NCBI RefSeq assembly: GCF_015024225.1
Contig: NZ_JACJGM010000041.1
Location: forward strand, 1 to 41,240
Direction of reading: 5' to 3'
DNA from: Nocardioides lijunqiniae
Lineage (GTDB): Bacteria; Actinomycetota; Actinomycetes; Propionibacteriales; Nocardioidaceae
Length of the DNA stretch: 41,240 nucleotides
Of this stretch, positions 32,724 through 41,240 are shown piece by piece. Below the pieces are notes generated by a model. It had not been told where the DNA came from, searched no databases, and saw only the letters and a program-made list of their open reading frames with translations. The first letter of the stretch is position 1. The number at the start of each line of letters is the position of its first letter. The position numbers were made by a program, and so were the translations under genes.

Positions 32724-34481
32724 TCACTTGATGACGTAGAGGTCCTTGTAGTTGATCGCGCTCATGGCCGCGTCACCGGTGAAGCCACCGATCTTGGAGC
32801 CAGCACCGAACAGGTCGTTGCGGTACGCGGTCGGGATGATCGGGAGGTACTCGGTACCGATCATCTCGTCCAGGTCACCCCAGGCGCCGGCCTGCTCCTC
32901 GAGCGGCAGGGTCGGGATCTCGTCGATCCGGTCCTGCACCTCCTGCTCGTCGAAGAACGCGGTGTTGTACTGCGAGCCCTTGGAGACCAGGGGCGGGATC
33001 ATCGTGTAGGCGGACGGCCAGTCGGAGCACCAGTTGACCGTGCGGAGGTTGAGCTTCTTGTTGATCGGGTTGTCCTTGTTCCCGAACAGCTCGTACGCGT
33101 CCTCCTGGTAGGCGATGGCCTCGACCTCGAAGCCGGCGGCCTCGAAGCCCTTGACCTGCTGGGCGTTCGCGTCCACGAGCTCCGGAGCGGAGTCGTCGTA
33201 GATGAAGCTCAGCTTGTAGTTCTCGGCGCCGGCCTCGGCCAGCAGCTCCTTGGCCTTCTCGGGGTCGAACGTGAACTGGTCACCGTCGGGCTGGTAGTCC
33301 TTGCGACCCGACATGCCCGGAGGCATGATCGTGCTCGCGGGGATGCGGGTGACGTTCGGGACCTGACCACCGGCGAGCCAGATGTTCTCGTAGTCGAACG
33401 CGTAGGCGATCGCCTTGCGGATCTTGATGTCGGTGATCTTGCTGTAGTCGGGAGCCAGGTAGCTGACGCACTGACCGGTCTGCTGGATGAAGTTGTCACC
33501 CAGGGCGCCCTGCGCCTTGGTCACGTTGGTCGCGCCCACGCGGTTCGAGACCGCGGTCTGGGACTCGGCCGAGTCGCTGAGCAGGATCGCGTCGACCTTC
33601 TCCTGGTCGGCGTCGAACTTGAACGTCCAGCTGTCGGCGTACTGGTGACGCGCCGGGTCGCTCTCGGGCTTCCACTCGGGGTTCTTCACCAGGACGAGGG
33701 TCTCGTTCGGGCGGAACTCCTGGATCTTGTACGGGCCGTTGGACAGCGGCTTGGCGCCGTAGGCGGGCGGCTCCGAACCCTCGAGCGGGATCGGGCCCAT
33801 GGCCATGAAGGAGCCCCAGAAGTCCATGTCGGGGAACGGGCGGGTCATCTTGATGGTGATGTCCTGGCCGTCGACGACGATGCCGGCGCAGTCGCCGCCC
33901 TTGTCGCCGTAGGGGCCGGTGTAGCCCTCGCCGCAGTCGATGTTCTTGACCGAGTACTCCTGGCCGGGCGTGCCCGGGAAGTTCTCGACGTCGAACGAGC
34001 GCTCGATGCCGAACTTGACCTCGTCGGCGGTGATCGGGTCGCCGTTCTCCCACGTCGCGTCGTCGCGGACGGTGAACTTCCACTCGGTGTAGTCGTCGTT
34101 CGGGGTACCGAGGTCGGTGGCCAGGTCAGGCACGAGCTCCATGTCACCGGACTCCGCGTTGCGGCGGTACTGGGTGAGCGAGCGGTGCGTCAGCGCCTGC
34201 TGGATGGAGTTGCCCAGGACCGACCAGCCGTCGGTCGGGTCGAGGTTCTCCGGGCCCGGGTCGAGCGGGACGTGGACAGTGATGTCGCCGCCCACCTGGG
34301 ATCCCTCGACCTCAGGGGCCGGTCCGGTGGCGTCCGCGATCTTCTCGAAGCCGCTGCCGGCCTCGATGAACTCGCTGGGACCGTCTCCGGCGTTGTCGTC
34401 GCCGCCATCTCCACCACAGGCCGCGAGTGACCCGGCCATGGCGAAGCCCGCGACAACGGCGAGCGTCTTGTTGCGCTTCAT
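32724..34481 (-). CDS. Peptide ABC transporter substrate-binding lipoprotein (SBP_bac_5)
   Basis: A 585-residue solute-binding protein anchored outside the membrane. The ATG at 34481 gives a lipoprotein signal peptide with lipobox LAAC (C22), followed by a Gly/Asp-rich linker. Family 5 features follow: the PLDPGPENLDPTDGWS binding strand, EWKFTVRDDATWENGDPITA and FDYENIWLAGG. The C-terminal part binds the ligand end. AAAGGCTGG precedes the start. A start at 34535 would place residues before the signal peptide and is rejected. Peptide is the family default substrate; nothing here fixes it. Confidence 0.93.
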   Translation of the reverse strand: MKRNKTLAVVAGFAMAGSLAACGGDGGDDNAGDGPSEFIEAGSGFEKIADATGPAPEVEGSQVGGDITVHVPLDPGPENLDPTDGWSVLGNSIQQALTHRSLTQYRRNAESGDMELVPDLATDLGTPNDDYTEWKFTVRDDATWENGDPITADEVKFGIERSFDVENFPGTPGQEYSVKNIDCGEGYTGPYGDKGGDCAGIVVDGQDITIKMTRPFPDMDFWGSFMAMGPIPLEGSEPPAYGAKPLSNGPYKIQEFRPNETLVLVKNPEWKPESDPARHQYADSWTFKFDADQEKVDAILLSDSAESQTAVSNRVGATNVTKAQGALGDNFIQQTGQCVSYLAPDYSKITDIKIRKAIAYAFDYENIWLAGGQVPNVTRIPASTIMPPGMSGRKDYQPDGDQFTFDPEKAKELLAEAGAENYKLSFIYDDSAPELVDANAQQVKGFEAAGFEVEAIAYQEDAYELFGNKDNPINKKLNLRTVNWCSDWPSAYTMIPPLVSKGSQYNTAFFDEQEVQDRIDEIPTLPLEEQAGAWGDLDEMIGTEYLPIIPTAYRNDLFGAGSKIGGFTGDAAMSAINYKDLYVIK

Positions 34482-34547
34482 GCTGTCCAGCCTTTCTCTT
34501 TCATTCGTGCCGCAGGCGGAGGCCCGTGGCCACATCGAGGGAGCCCG

Positions 34548-35573
34548 TCAGCGACGGGTCTTGGGGTCGACGGCGTCGCGGATCGCGTCACCGAGGAGGT
34601 TGAGCGCGACGACCAGGATCACGATCCCCAGCAGCGGCTCCCAGAAGTAGAGCGCGTAGTCGTCGTAGTAGTTGCTGGCCCGCAGGATCGTCTGACCCCA
34701 GGAGTTGCCCTGGGTGATGCCGATGCCGAGGTAGGCGAGACCGGCCTCGGCGGCGATGAACGCCGGCAGCATCAGGGAGACCGCGACCACGATCGGGGCC
34801 ACCAGGTTCGGCAGCAGCTCCTTGATCATGATCCGCGTGGTCGGCATGCCGATGACCCGGGCCGACAGGATGAACTCCCGCTCGCGCAGCGAGAGCACCT
34901 CGCCGCGCACCAGGCGGGCGACGCCCATCCAGCCGAAGAACGCCAGGATCGCGACGAGCGACCAGAGCTGGGCCTTCTCGTAGAGGTCCGGCTTGAGTGC
35001 GAAGCGCTGGTTGATGATCGGGGCCAGCGTCAGCGCCATGAGCAGGAACGGCACGGTCAGGAAGAAGTCGATGACGAACGAGATGGCCTTGTCGACGACA
35101 CCGCCGACGAAGCCGGCGATGAGGCCCAGCGTGATGCCGATGATCGAGGCGACCAGGGTGGCCAGCGAGGCGATCAGCAGCGAGGTGCGACAGCCTGCCA
35201 GCCAGACGGCGAGGTTGTCGGTCGCGGTCTTGGGCGCGACGCCGAAGGGGTGCTCGGGGTCGAAGCCGCCGGACGGCGGGCCCTTGTAGGGAAGCAGCTC
35301 GTTCATCGGGTTGAGCTGCTGGGCCGGGTTGCCGGGCTCGGTGGTGACGTCGAAGAGGTTCTGCAGCACGTCGGCGAAGATCGCGATCAGCACGAAGAAC
35401 ATCACGATGGTGAAGCAGGTCATCGCGACCTTGTCCTTGCGCAGCCGCCCGAGGGCGATCTGGATCGGGGACTTCCCGGACACCTGCCGTTTCTTCGCGG
35501 GGGGCTCGTCGCCCGGAACGGCTTCGTCACTCAGGTGTCCGACGGTCTCGGACCCCATCGTGGGTGTCGACAT
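34548..35573 (-). CDS. Peptide ABC transporter permease OppC/DppC type
   Basis: A 341-residue permease with a cytoplasmic N-terminal tail of about 50 residues, an OppC_N helix (MTCFTIVMFFVLIAIFADVL) and a large outer loop containing PFGVAPKTATDNLAVWLAGC. Five further helices follow. The EAA loop is FILSARVIGMPTTRIMIKELLP and the end is GDAIRDAVDPKTRR. The ATG at 35573 has GAGGTGAGC upstream; a start at 35609 lacks this. As first gene of the cassette it follows a 166-base gap after aspS that should hold the promoter. TAGAGT (35660-35655) is a weak -10 candidate there. Confidence 0.92.
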   Translation of the reverse strand: MSTPTMGSETVGHLSDEAVPGDEPPAKKRQVSGKSPIQIALGRLRKDKVAMTCFTIVMFFVLIAIFADVLQNLFDVTTEPGNPAQQLNPMNELLPYKGPPSGGFDPEHPFGVAPKTATDNLAVWLAGCRTSLLIASLATLVASIIGITLGLIAGFVGGVVDKAISFVIDFFLTVPFLLMALTLAPIINQRFALKPDLYEKAQLWSLVAILAFFGWMGVARLVRGEVLSLREREFILSARVIGMPTTRIMIKELLPNLVAPIVVAVSLMLPAFIAAEAGLAYLGIGITQGNSWGQTILRASNYYDDYALYFWEPLLGIVILVVALNLLGDAIRDAVDPKTRR

Positions 35574-35739
35574 GCTCACCTCGTCCAGGCAGTGTGTCTG
35601 CCAATCCATCGGCGGACCGGGTCGTCCCGGGATGCGCCCTGTGCGCCGCCCGCGACTCTATGTGACGCAGCGCGACCTCCGGGTCTCCCAGACGTAACGA
35701 TCTGGTCTCAGCGGATTTGTCGAATGTTTTTCTCGCCCC

Positions 35740-37512
35740 TCAGGACGCGGGGACGGAATCCTCCGTGGGGCGGGCGTCCACACCGGCTTCCTTGCGCTGG
35801 GCCGCGGTGATGGGAGCGGGGGCCGCGGTGAGGGGGTCGAAGCCTCCTCCGGACTTCGGGAACGCGATGACGTCGCGGATCGAGTCGGTGCCCGCGAGCA
35901 GCGCCACGATGCGGTCCCAGCCGAAGGCGATGCCGCCGTGCGGGGGCGCGCCGAACTTGAACGCGTCGAGCAGGAAGCCGAACTTCTCCTGCGCCTCCTC
36001 CTCGCCGATGCCCATGATCGCGAAGACCCGGCGCTGCACGTCCTCGCGGTGGATACGGATCGACCCGCCACCGATCTCGTTGCCGTTGCAGACGATGTCG
36101 TAGGCCCAGGCGATCGCGTTGCCAGGGTCGGAGTCGAAGGTCTCGAGGTCCTGCGGGGAGGTGAAGGCGTGGTGGACGGCCGTCCAGGCGCCGCTGCCGA
36201 CCGCGACGTCGCCGGCGGCGGTCGCGTCGTCGGCCGGCTCGAACAGCGGGGCGTCGACCACCCACAGGAAGCTCCAGGCGTCCTCGTCGATCAGGCCGCC
36301 GCGGCGCCCGATCTCCAGCCGGGCGGCGCCCAGGAGGGCGCGGCTCGGCTTCGGGAGGCCGGCGCCGAAGAACACGCAGTCCCCCGGCTTCGCACCGACG
36401 TGGGCGGCCAGACCGGCCTTCTCCTCGTCGCTGATGTTCTTGGCGACCGGGCCGGTGAGCTCGCCGTCCTCCTGGACCAGCACGTAGGCGAGCCCGCGGG
36501 CGCCGCGCTGCTTGGCCCACTCCTGCCAGGCGTCCAGCTGCTTGCGGGGCTGGCTCGCCCCACCGGGCATGACGACGGCGCCGACGTACGGCGCCTGGAA
36601 CACGCGGAACGGCGTGTCCTTGAAGTAGTCGGTGCACTCGACGAGCTCCAGGCCCATGCGCAGGTCGGGCTTGTCGGAGCCGTAGCGCCTCATCGCCTCC
36701 GCGTAGGTCATGCGGGGCAGCGGCGTCGGCACGTCGTGGCCCACCAGGCGCCACAGGGCGCTGAGGATCTCCTCCGCGACGGCGATGACGTCGTCCTGGT
36801 CGACAAAGCTCATCTCGATGTCGAGCTGGGTGAACTCCGGCTGGCGGTCGGCCCGGAAGTCCTCGTCGCGGTAGCAGCGCGCGATCTGGAAGTAGCGCTC
36901 CATGCCCGCGACCATCAGCAGCTGCTTGAACAGCTGGGGGCTCTGCGGGAGGGCGTACCAGCTGCCGGGCTGAAGGCGTGCGGGCACCAGGAAGTCGCGC
37001 GCACCCTCAGGCGTCGAGCGCGTCAGCGTCGGCGTCTCGATCTCGACGAAGTCGTGACCGTCGAGGACGTCGCGCGCGGCCTTGTTGACCTTGCTGCGCA
37101 GGCGGAGCGCGTGGTTGGGCCCGGAGCGGCGCAGGTCGAGGTAGCGGTGCTTGAGGCGCGCCTCCTCGCCGACGTCGACGTGGTCGCTGATCGGGAACGG
37201 CAGCGTCGCGGCCGCGCTGAGGACCTCGACGTCGGAGGCGACGACCTCGATGGCACCGGTGGCCAGGTTGGGGTTCTCGTTGCCCTCCTTGCGCGCGGTC
37301 ACCTCGCCGGTGACCTTGAGGCAGTACTCGGCGCGCAGGTGGTGGGCGACCTCCTCGTCGCGGATGACGACCTGCACGATGCCGCTGGCCTCACGGAGGT
37401 CGATGAACGCCACGCCACCGTGGTCGCGCCGGTTGGCCACCCAGCCGGCGAGGGTGACGGTCTGGCCGACGTGCTCGGCGCGGAGGGCGCCGGCGTCATG
37501 GGTGCGGATCAC
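35740..37512 (-). CDS. aspS: Aspartyl-tRNA synthetase
   Basis: A 590-residue bacterial-type class IIb synthetase. The N-terminal OB fold reads TVTLAGWVANRRDHGGVAFIDLR. Motif 2 is RCYRDEDFRADRQPEFTQLD, the GAD insertion domain follows in the middle, and motif 3 is GIAFGWDRIVALLAGTDS. The GTG at 37512 overlaps the hisS stop. Whether it also charges tRNA-Asn (common where GatCAB is used) cannot be seen. Complete and normal length. Confidence 0.96.
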   Translation of the reverse strand: MIRTHDAGALRAEHVGQTVTLAGWVANRRDHGGVAFIDLREASGIVQVVIRDEEVAHHLRAEYCLKVTGEVTARKEGNENPNLATGAIEVVASDVEVLSAAATLPFPISDHVDVGEEARLKHRYLDLRRSGPNHALRLRSKVNKAARDVLDGHDFVEIETPTLTRSTPEGARDFLVPARLQPGSWYALPQSPQLFKQLLMVAGMERYFQIARCYRDEDFRADRQPEFTQLDIEMSFVDQDDVIAVAEEILSALWRLVGHDVPTPLPRMTYAEAMRRYGSDKPDLRMGLELVECTDYFKDTPFRVFQAPYVGAVVMPGGASQPRKQLDAWQEWAKQRGARGLAYVLVQEDGELTGPVAKNISDEEKAGLAAHVGAKPGDCVFFGAGLPKPSRALLGAARLEIGRRGGLIDEDAWSFLWVVDAPLFEPADDATAAGDVAVGSGAWTAVHHAFTSPQDLETFDSDPGNAIAWAYDIVCNGNEIGGGSIRIHREDVQRRVFAIMGIGEEEAQEKFGFLLDAFKFGAPPHGGIAFGWDRIVALLAGTDSIRDVIAFPKSGGGFDPLTAAPAPITAAQRKEAGVDARPTEDSVPAS

Positions 37513-38873
37513 TGCTGCTCCTGGGTGGTGGGGGTCGAGCCGGTCGAGACGACCTGCGGTCGCAGGTCCTCGGTGGGTGGGGTCCAGGTGGCCGGATCGG
37601 CGGTCACCTGGTCCCCGCTGCGGATGTCCTTGACCTCGTGGCTGCCGTCGTCCTGGCGGAACCAGACGAACGGGATGCCACGGCGGTCGGCGTAGCGGAT
37701 CTGCTTGCCGAACTTCTGGGCCGAGGCCGAGACCTCGGTGTTGACGCCGCGAGCGCGCAGGGCGGCCGCGACCGCCTCGCTCTCGGGGCGGGTGTCCTCG
37801 TCGGTGACCGCCACGAGCACCGCGCTCGGCACCGCCCGGCTCCCGGCGAGGACGCCGTCGGCCAGCAGCGGGATGAGGGTGCGGGAGACGCCGAACGAAA
37901 CGCCCACGCCGGGGTACGTCGTACGGCCGTCGCTCGCGAGCGCGTCGTAGCGACCACCGCCGCCGACCGACTTGAGCCGCTCGTAGCCCTCCATGAAGAT
38001 CTCGACGACGGTGCCGGTGTAGTAGTCGAGGCCCCGCGCGATGCGCAGGTTGGCCTCCACGGTCACGTGGCGCCGCTCCCCCGCGCCGCAGCCCGAGACG
38101 ACGGCCGCCAGCTCGGCGAGCCCCTCGTCGAGCAGCGGGTCCTCGACGCCGAGCGCACGCACGCGCTCGACGAAGGAGGTGTCGGCGACGCGGATCGTGG
38201 CCAGCTCCAGGCAGCGCTGCGCCTGCTCGGGCGTGGCGCCGGCGTCGCTGACGAGCAGCGCGGCGACCTGCTCGGCGGGCAGCTTGTCGAGCTTGTCGAT
38301 CGTGCGGATCGCGGCGGTGACGTCGGGCAGGCCCAGGCCGCGGTAGAAGCCCTGGATGAGCTTGCGGTTGTTGAACTGGAAGCTCAGGGGCGGCAGCGGG
38401 AGCGCGTCGAGCGCCTCCACCATCACCCGCATCACCTCGACGTCGTGGTGGAAGGGCAGCTCGTCCTTGCCCACGATGTCGACGTCGGCCTGCGTGAACT
38501 GCCGGTAGCGGCCCTCCTGGGGGCGCTCGCCGCGCCAGGCGGGCTGCACCTGGAAGCGACGGAACGGGAACTCCAGGTGGCCCGCGTGCTCGAGGACGTA
38601 GCGCGCGAACGGCACGGTGAGGTCGAAGTGCAGCCCGAGACCGGTGTCGTCGGCGGTGTCCTCGGCCTGGAGCCGGCGCAGGACGTAGATCTCCTTGTCG
38701 ACCTCGCCGCCCTTGGCGAGCCGGTCGAGCGGCTCCACGACCCGGGTCTCGATGTTGGCGAACCCGTGCAGCTCGAAGCTGCGCGAGAGCGAGGCGATCA
38801 CCTCGCGCTCGACGGCGCGCTGGGCGGGCAGCAGCTCGGGGAACCCGCTGAGCGGGGTGGGCTTGGCGTTCAT
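37509..38873 (-). CDS. hisS: Histidyl-tRNA synthetase
   Basis: A 454-residue class II synthetase. Motif 2 lies in RRFQVQPAWRGERPQEGRYR, the histidine-specific block is RGLDYYTGTVVEIF, and motif 3 is GVGVSFGVSRTLIPL. The C-terminal anticodon-binding domain includes VLVAVTDEDTRPESEAVA and QKFGKQIRYADRRGIPFV. The ATG at 38873 lies five bases after the hydrolase stop, and the stop overlaps aspS (GTGA). The three genes form one unit. Confidence 0.96.
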   Translation of the reverse strand: MNAKPTPLSGFPELLPAQRAVEREVIASLSRSFELHGFANIETRVVEPLDRLAKGGEVDKEIYVLRRLQAEDTADDTGLGLHFDLTVPFARYVLEHAGHLEFPFRRFQVQPAWRGERPQEGRYRQFTQADVDIVGKDELPFHHDVEVMRVMVEALDALPLPPLSFQFNNRKLIQGFYRGLGLPDVTAAIRTIDKLDKLPAEQVAALLVSDAGATPEQAQRCLELATIRVADTSFVERVRALGVEDPLLDEGLAELAAVVSGCGAGERRHVTVEANLRIARGLDYYTGTVVEIFMEGYERLKSVGGGGRYDALASDGRTTYPGVGVSFGVSRTLIPLLADGVLAGSRAVPSAVLVAVTDEDTRPESEAVAAALRARGVNTEVSASAQKFGKQIRYADRRGIPFVWFRQDDGSHEVKDIRSGDQVTADPATWTPPTEDLRPQVVSTGSTPTTQEQQ

Positions 38874-38878
38874 GGGGC

Positions 38879-39589
38879 TCAGAGTCCTTGCGTCGCTCGC
38901 CCCGCGGCCCCGTCGTCGACGAGGTCCTGCAGGAAGGGGTTGGTCGCGCGCTCGCGACCGATGGAGGTCTGCTCGCCGTGGCCGGGCAGCACCACGACGT
39001 CGTCGCGCAGGGGCAGCACCTTGGTCGCGAGGCTGCGCAGGATGGTGGGGTGGTCGCCGCCGGGCAGGTCGGTGCGCCCGATGGAGCCGGCGAAGAGCAG
39101 GTCCCCCGAGAACATCACCTCGGAGATGTCGGCGGCGTCGTACGGCGACCGGAACGTCACCGACCCCTCGGTGTGCCCGGGGGTGTGGTCGACGGTGAAC
39201 GTGAGACCGGCCAGCTCCAGCTCCTGAAGGTCGGACAGCTCGCGCACGTCGTCGGGCTCGGCCCACGAGTAGTCGCCGCCCAGCAGCATCGCGGTGGTCT
39301 CGGGCGACATCCCGGCCATGGGGTCGGCCAGCAGGTGCCGGTCGTCGGGGTGGATCCAGGCCGTGGCGTCGTACGTGCCGGCGACCGGGGCCACGCACCA
39401 CATGTGGTCGACGTGACCATGGGTGACCAGCACCGCGACCGGCTTGAGCCGGTGCTGACGCACGACCTCGTCGACCCCCGCGGCGGCATCCTTGCCGGGG
39501 TCGATGACCACGCACTCGCTGCCGGGCCCCGTCGCGGCGACGTAGCAGTTGGTGCCCCACGGCCCTGCGGGGAATCCGGCGATCAGCAC
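38879..39589 (-). CDS. Metallo-beta-lactamase-fold hydrolase (glyoxalase II-like)
   Basis: A 236-residue MBL-fold protein with a binuclear zinc site: H57, H59, D61 and H62 in THGHVDH, the later histidine in TPGHTEGS, the bridging aspartate in FSGDLLFAGSIGRTDLPGG, and the last histidine in LPGHGEQTSIGRE. The layout resembles hydroxyacylglutathione hydrolase-like proteins found next to hisS. Actinobacteria lack glutathione, so the thioester substrate is probably another thiol (mycothiol is a guess). The GTG at 39589 lies six bases after a TAGTGT -10 candidate, suggesting a leaderless message. Confidence 0.88.
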   Translation of the reverse strand: MLIAGFPAGPWGTNCYVAATGPGSECVVIDPGKDAAAGVDEVVRQHRLKPVAVLVTHGHVDHMWCVAPVAGTYDATAWIHPDDRHLLADPMAGMSPETTAMLLGGDYSWAEPDDVRELSDLQELELAGLTFTVDHTPGHTEGSVTFRSPYDAADISEVMFSGDLLFAGSIGRTDLPGGDHPTILRSLATKVLPLRDDVVVLPGHGEQTSIGRERATNPFLQDLVDDGAAGRATQGL

Positions 39590-39595
39590 TCCGCA

Positions 39596-39647
39596 ACACT
39601 ATCGAGACAAACCATCGGTCGTCGCGCCGGTATCTGACCACTAGTGT
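39596..39647. promoter_or_regulatory. Divergent promoter region, MBL hydrolase operon and DUF349 gene
   Basis: Two TAGTGT -10 candidates face outward: 39601-39596 on the minus strand, six bases before the hydrolase GTG, and 39642-39647 on the plus strand, about 40 bases before the DUF349 GTG. Neither has a good -35. No operator-like palindrome was seen in the 98-base gap. Confidence 0.4.
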
Positions 39648-39687
39648 GGGCCACTGCTTCTGCCGGGCAAGCGAGCGAGGGACTGCA

Positions 39688-40917
39688 GTGACGAGCACCG
39701 AGTGGGGCCGCGTCGGAGACGACGGCACCGTCTACGTGAGGACCACCGACGGCGAACGGGCCGTGGGGCAGTACCCCGTGGGCACGCCCGAGGAGGCCCT
39801 CAAGTTCTACACCGACCGCTACCTGGCGCTCGAGACCGAGGTCTCGCTGCTCGACCAGCGCGTGCGCTCCGGTGTCCTGGCGCCCGAGGAGGCGGCCGAG
39901 TCGGTCAAGCTGGTGCGGGCCCAGGTGGTCGACGCCAACGCCGTCGGCGACCTCGCGGCCCTCGCGGCCAAGCTCGACTCGCTGGGGCCTGTCATCGCCC
40001 AGCAGCGCTCGGTGCGCCGCGCGGAGAAGGCGCAGAAGGCTGCGGAGGCCAAGGAGCAGAAGGAGAAGCTCGTCGCCGCCGCGGAGAAGATCGCCGAGGG
40101 CAACGACTGGCGCCACGGCGCCAACCGCCTCCGCGAGCTCCTCGACGAGTGGAAGGCGCTCCCCCGCATCGACCGGGCCTCCGACGACGCGCTGTGGAAG
40201 CGCTTCTCCGGAGCGCGCACCTCCTACACGCGTCGCCGCAAGACGCACTTCGCCGAGCAGGACGTCAAGCGCGAGTCCGCGCGGGTCGTCAAGCAGCGGC
40301 TGGCCACGGAGGCCGAGGCGCTCTCCTCCTCCACCGAGTGGGGCCCGACCGCCGGCCGCTACCGCGACCTCATGCGCGACTGGAAGGCCGCCGGTCCGGC
40401 GCCCAAGGACGTCGACGACGCCCTGTGGGCACGCTTCCGCGGCGCCCAGGACGCGTTCTTCGGCGCCCGTGACGCCGCCAACGCCGCCCTGGACGCGGAG
40501 TTCGCCGCCAACGCCGAGGTCAAGGACAAGCTCATCGTCGAGGCGGAGGCGCTGCTCCCGGTCACCGACATCGAGGCCGCCAAGAAGGCGTTCCGCGAGA
40601 TCGCCGACCGCTGGGACGCCGCCGGCAAGGTCCCCCGCGACCGGATCAAGGACCTCGAGGCGCGCATGCGCAAGGTCGAGCAGGAGATCCGCGGGCTCGA
40701 GGACGAGCAGTGGCGCAAGTCCGACCCGGAGAAGTCCGCCCGCGCCGGCGACATGGTCAGCAAGCTCGAGGCCGCCATCGCCGGCGTCGAGGCCGACCTC
40801 GAGAAGGCGCGGACCGCCGGCAACGACAAGAAGGTCAAGGAGCTCGAGGAGAACCTCGAGTCCCGCCAGGCCTTCCTCGAGATGGCCAAGCGCGCCGCCC
40901 AGGAGTTCTCCGGCTGA
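39688..40917 (+). CDS. DUF349-repeat coiled-coil protein
   Basis: A 409-residue, highly charged, mostly helical protein with three DUF349 repeats at about 131-190, 210-270 and 288-335 (RLRELLDEWKALP, YRDLMRDWKAAGPAPKD, FREIADRWDAAGKVPRD). A C-terminal coiled coil (EAAIAGVEADLEKARTAG, then VKELEENLESRQAFLEMA) completes it. The biochemical role of DUF349 proteins is unsettled. The GTG at 39688 has GAGGGA upstream. A longer frame from 39646 adds residues unlike the family and is rejected. It ends next to a short-repeat array. Confidence 0.88.
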   Translation: MTSTEWGRVGDDGTVYVRTTDGERAVGQYPVGTPEEALKFYTDRYLALETEVSLLDQRVRSGVLAPEEAAESVKLVRAQVVDANAVGDLAALAAKLDSLGPVIAQQRSVRRAEKAQKAAEAKEQKEKLVAAAEKIAEGNDWRHGANRLRELLDEWKALPRIDRASDDALWKRFSGARTSYTRRRKTHFAEQDVKRESARVVKQRLATEAEALSSSTEWGPTAGRYRDLMRDWKAAGPAPKDVDDALWARFRGAQDAFFGARDAANAALDAEFAANAEVKDKLIVEAEALLPVTDIEAAKKAFREIADRWDAAGKVPRDRIKDLEARMRKVEQEIRGLEDEQWRKSDPEKSARAGDMVSKLEAAIAGVEADLEKARTAGNDKKVKELEENLESRQAFLEMAKRAAQEFSG

Positions 40918-40927
40918 GGTCGGCCCC

Positions 40928-41239
40928 GGTGGTTGAGGTGCGAGCGCAGCGAGCCTCGAAACCACGCCACCGCACCGCAACGCGCCGGTGGTCGAGCAGC
41001 GAGGAGCGCCAGCAACGAGCGCCCGTCGAGACCCGGTGACCCGCACGCCGGGCGGCGACCCACGGTGGTTGAGGTGCGAGCGCCAGCGAGCCTCGAAACC
41101 ACGCCACCGCACCGCAACGCACCGGTGGTCGAGCAGCGAGGAGCGCCAGCAACGAGCGCCCGTCGAGACCCGGTGACCCGCACGCCGGGCGGCGACCCAC
41201 GGTGGTTGAGGTGCGAGCGCCAGCGAGCCTCGAAACCAC
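40928..41239 (+). repeat. Direct array of the short hairpin repeats
   Basis: Three copies of the hairpin repeat (40928-40965, 41064-41103, 41201-41239) alternate with two copies of the 47-bp partner (from 40987 and 41123), with a period of about 137 bases. Spacers are near-identical (CGGTGACCCGCACGCCGGGC occurs twice). Copies two and three carry the CGCCAGCG variant also seen inverted at 8410. The array runs to the window edge and may continue. It starts 10 bases after the DUF349 stop and could terminate its transcript. Confidence 0.88.
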
Positions 41240-41240
41240 A

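Noticed and set aside
35698..35740. T-run (GTTTTT) near 35725 as a terminator for aspS
   Set aside because: aspS is transcribed leftward, where this run reads as A residues, and the nearby CCAGA/TCTGG stem is only five pairs. No terminator can be claimed.
1..41240. tRNA or rRNA genes
   Set aside because: No cloverleaf-like segment or rRNA-like stretch was recognised in any gap between genes. tRNAscan-SE and Infernal would settle it.

Overview
The window is 41.2 kb of very GC-rich DNA from an actinobacterium. GTG starts are frequent, 4-base start/stop overlaps are common, and several genes look leaderless. The gene order rarA / alaS / ruvX / mltG / aroE / aroC / aroK / aroB / aroQ is actinobacterial. 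The short repeats built on GGTTGAGGTGCGAGCGCAGC resemble those I associate with Nocardioides and relatives, so Nocardioidaceae is my best guess (inference, from memory). || Region 1 (1-17136) is a steroid-catabolism island. A tightly overlapping leftward operon (6487 down to 1824) encodes the machinery that removes the last three side-chain carbons of cholesterol or similar sterols: a fused ChsE1-ChsE2 acyl-CoA dehydrogenase, a ChsH2 hydratase split into two polypeptides, ChsH1 and the Ltp2 aldolase. A MOSC protein and the helicase HrpB (cut by the window edge) follow closely. A second two-domain acyl-CoA dehydrogenase of FadE34/ChsE3 type lies at 14332-16416. Three divergent intergenic regions (near 6570, 10088 and 16451) each carry a perfect match to the KstR operator TnnAACnnGTTnnA. 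These three sites would put six transcription units under steroid control: the igr-like operon, an alpha/beta hydrolase, a WS/DGAT acyltransferase, an HSL-type esterase, FadE34 and a methyltransferase. A CheY-like regulator and a MASE1-PAS histidine kinase sit inside the island. || Region 2 (17912-29254) is a long leftward housekeeping cluster: rarA, two small conserved proteins, alaS, ruvX, mltG, aroE, a prepilin peptidase, aroC, aroK, aroB and aroQ. It joins DNA replication-stress handling, alanyl-tRNA charging, cell-wall synthesis and five shikimate-pathway steps. || Region 3 (29229-35573) is a complete peptide-type ABC importer in the order oppC-oppA-oppB-oppD-oppF, joined to rarA by an overlap. 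|| Region 4 (35740-40917) holds aspS, hisS and a metallo-beta-lactamase-fold hydrolase on the minus strand, and a divergent DUF349 coiled-coil protein. || Three gene-free stretches (7546-8594, 17137-17911, 40918-41240) consist mostly of repeats. Two hold copies of a ~650-bp, largely palindromic composite element bounded by inverted short repeats. The third holds a direct array of the short repeats. All lie at the 3' ends of plus-strand genes. No rRNA, tRNA, CRISPR array, prophage or recognisable transposase was seen.
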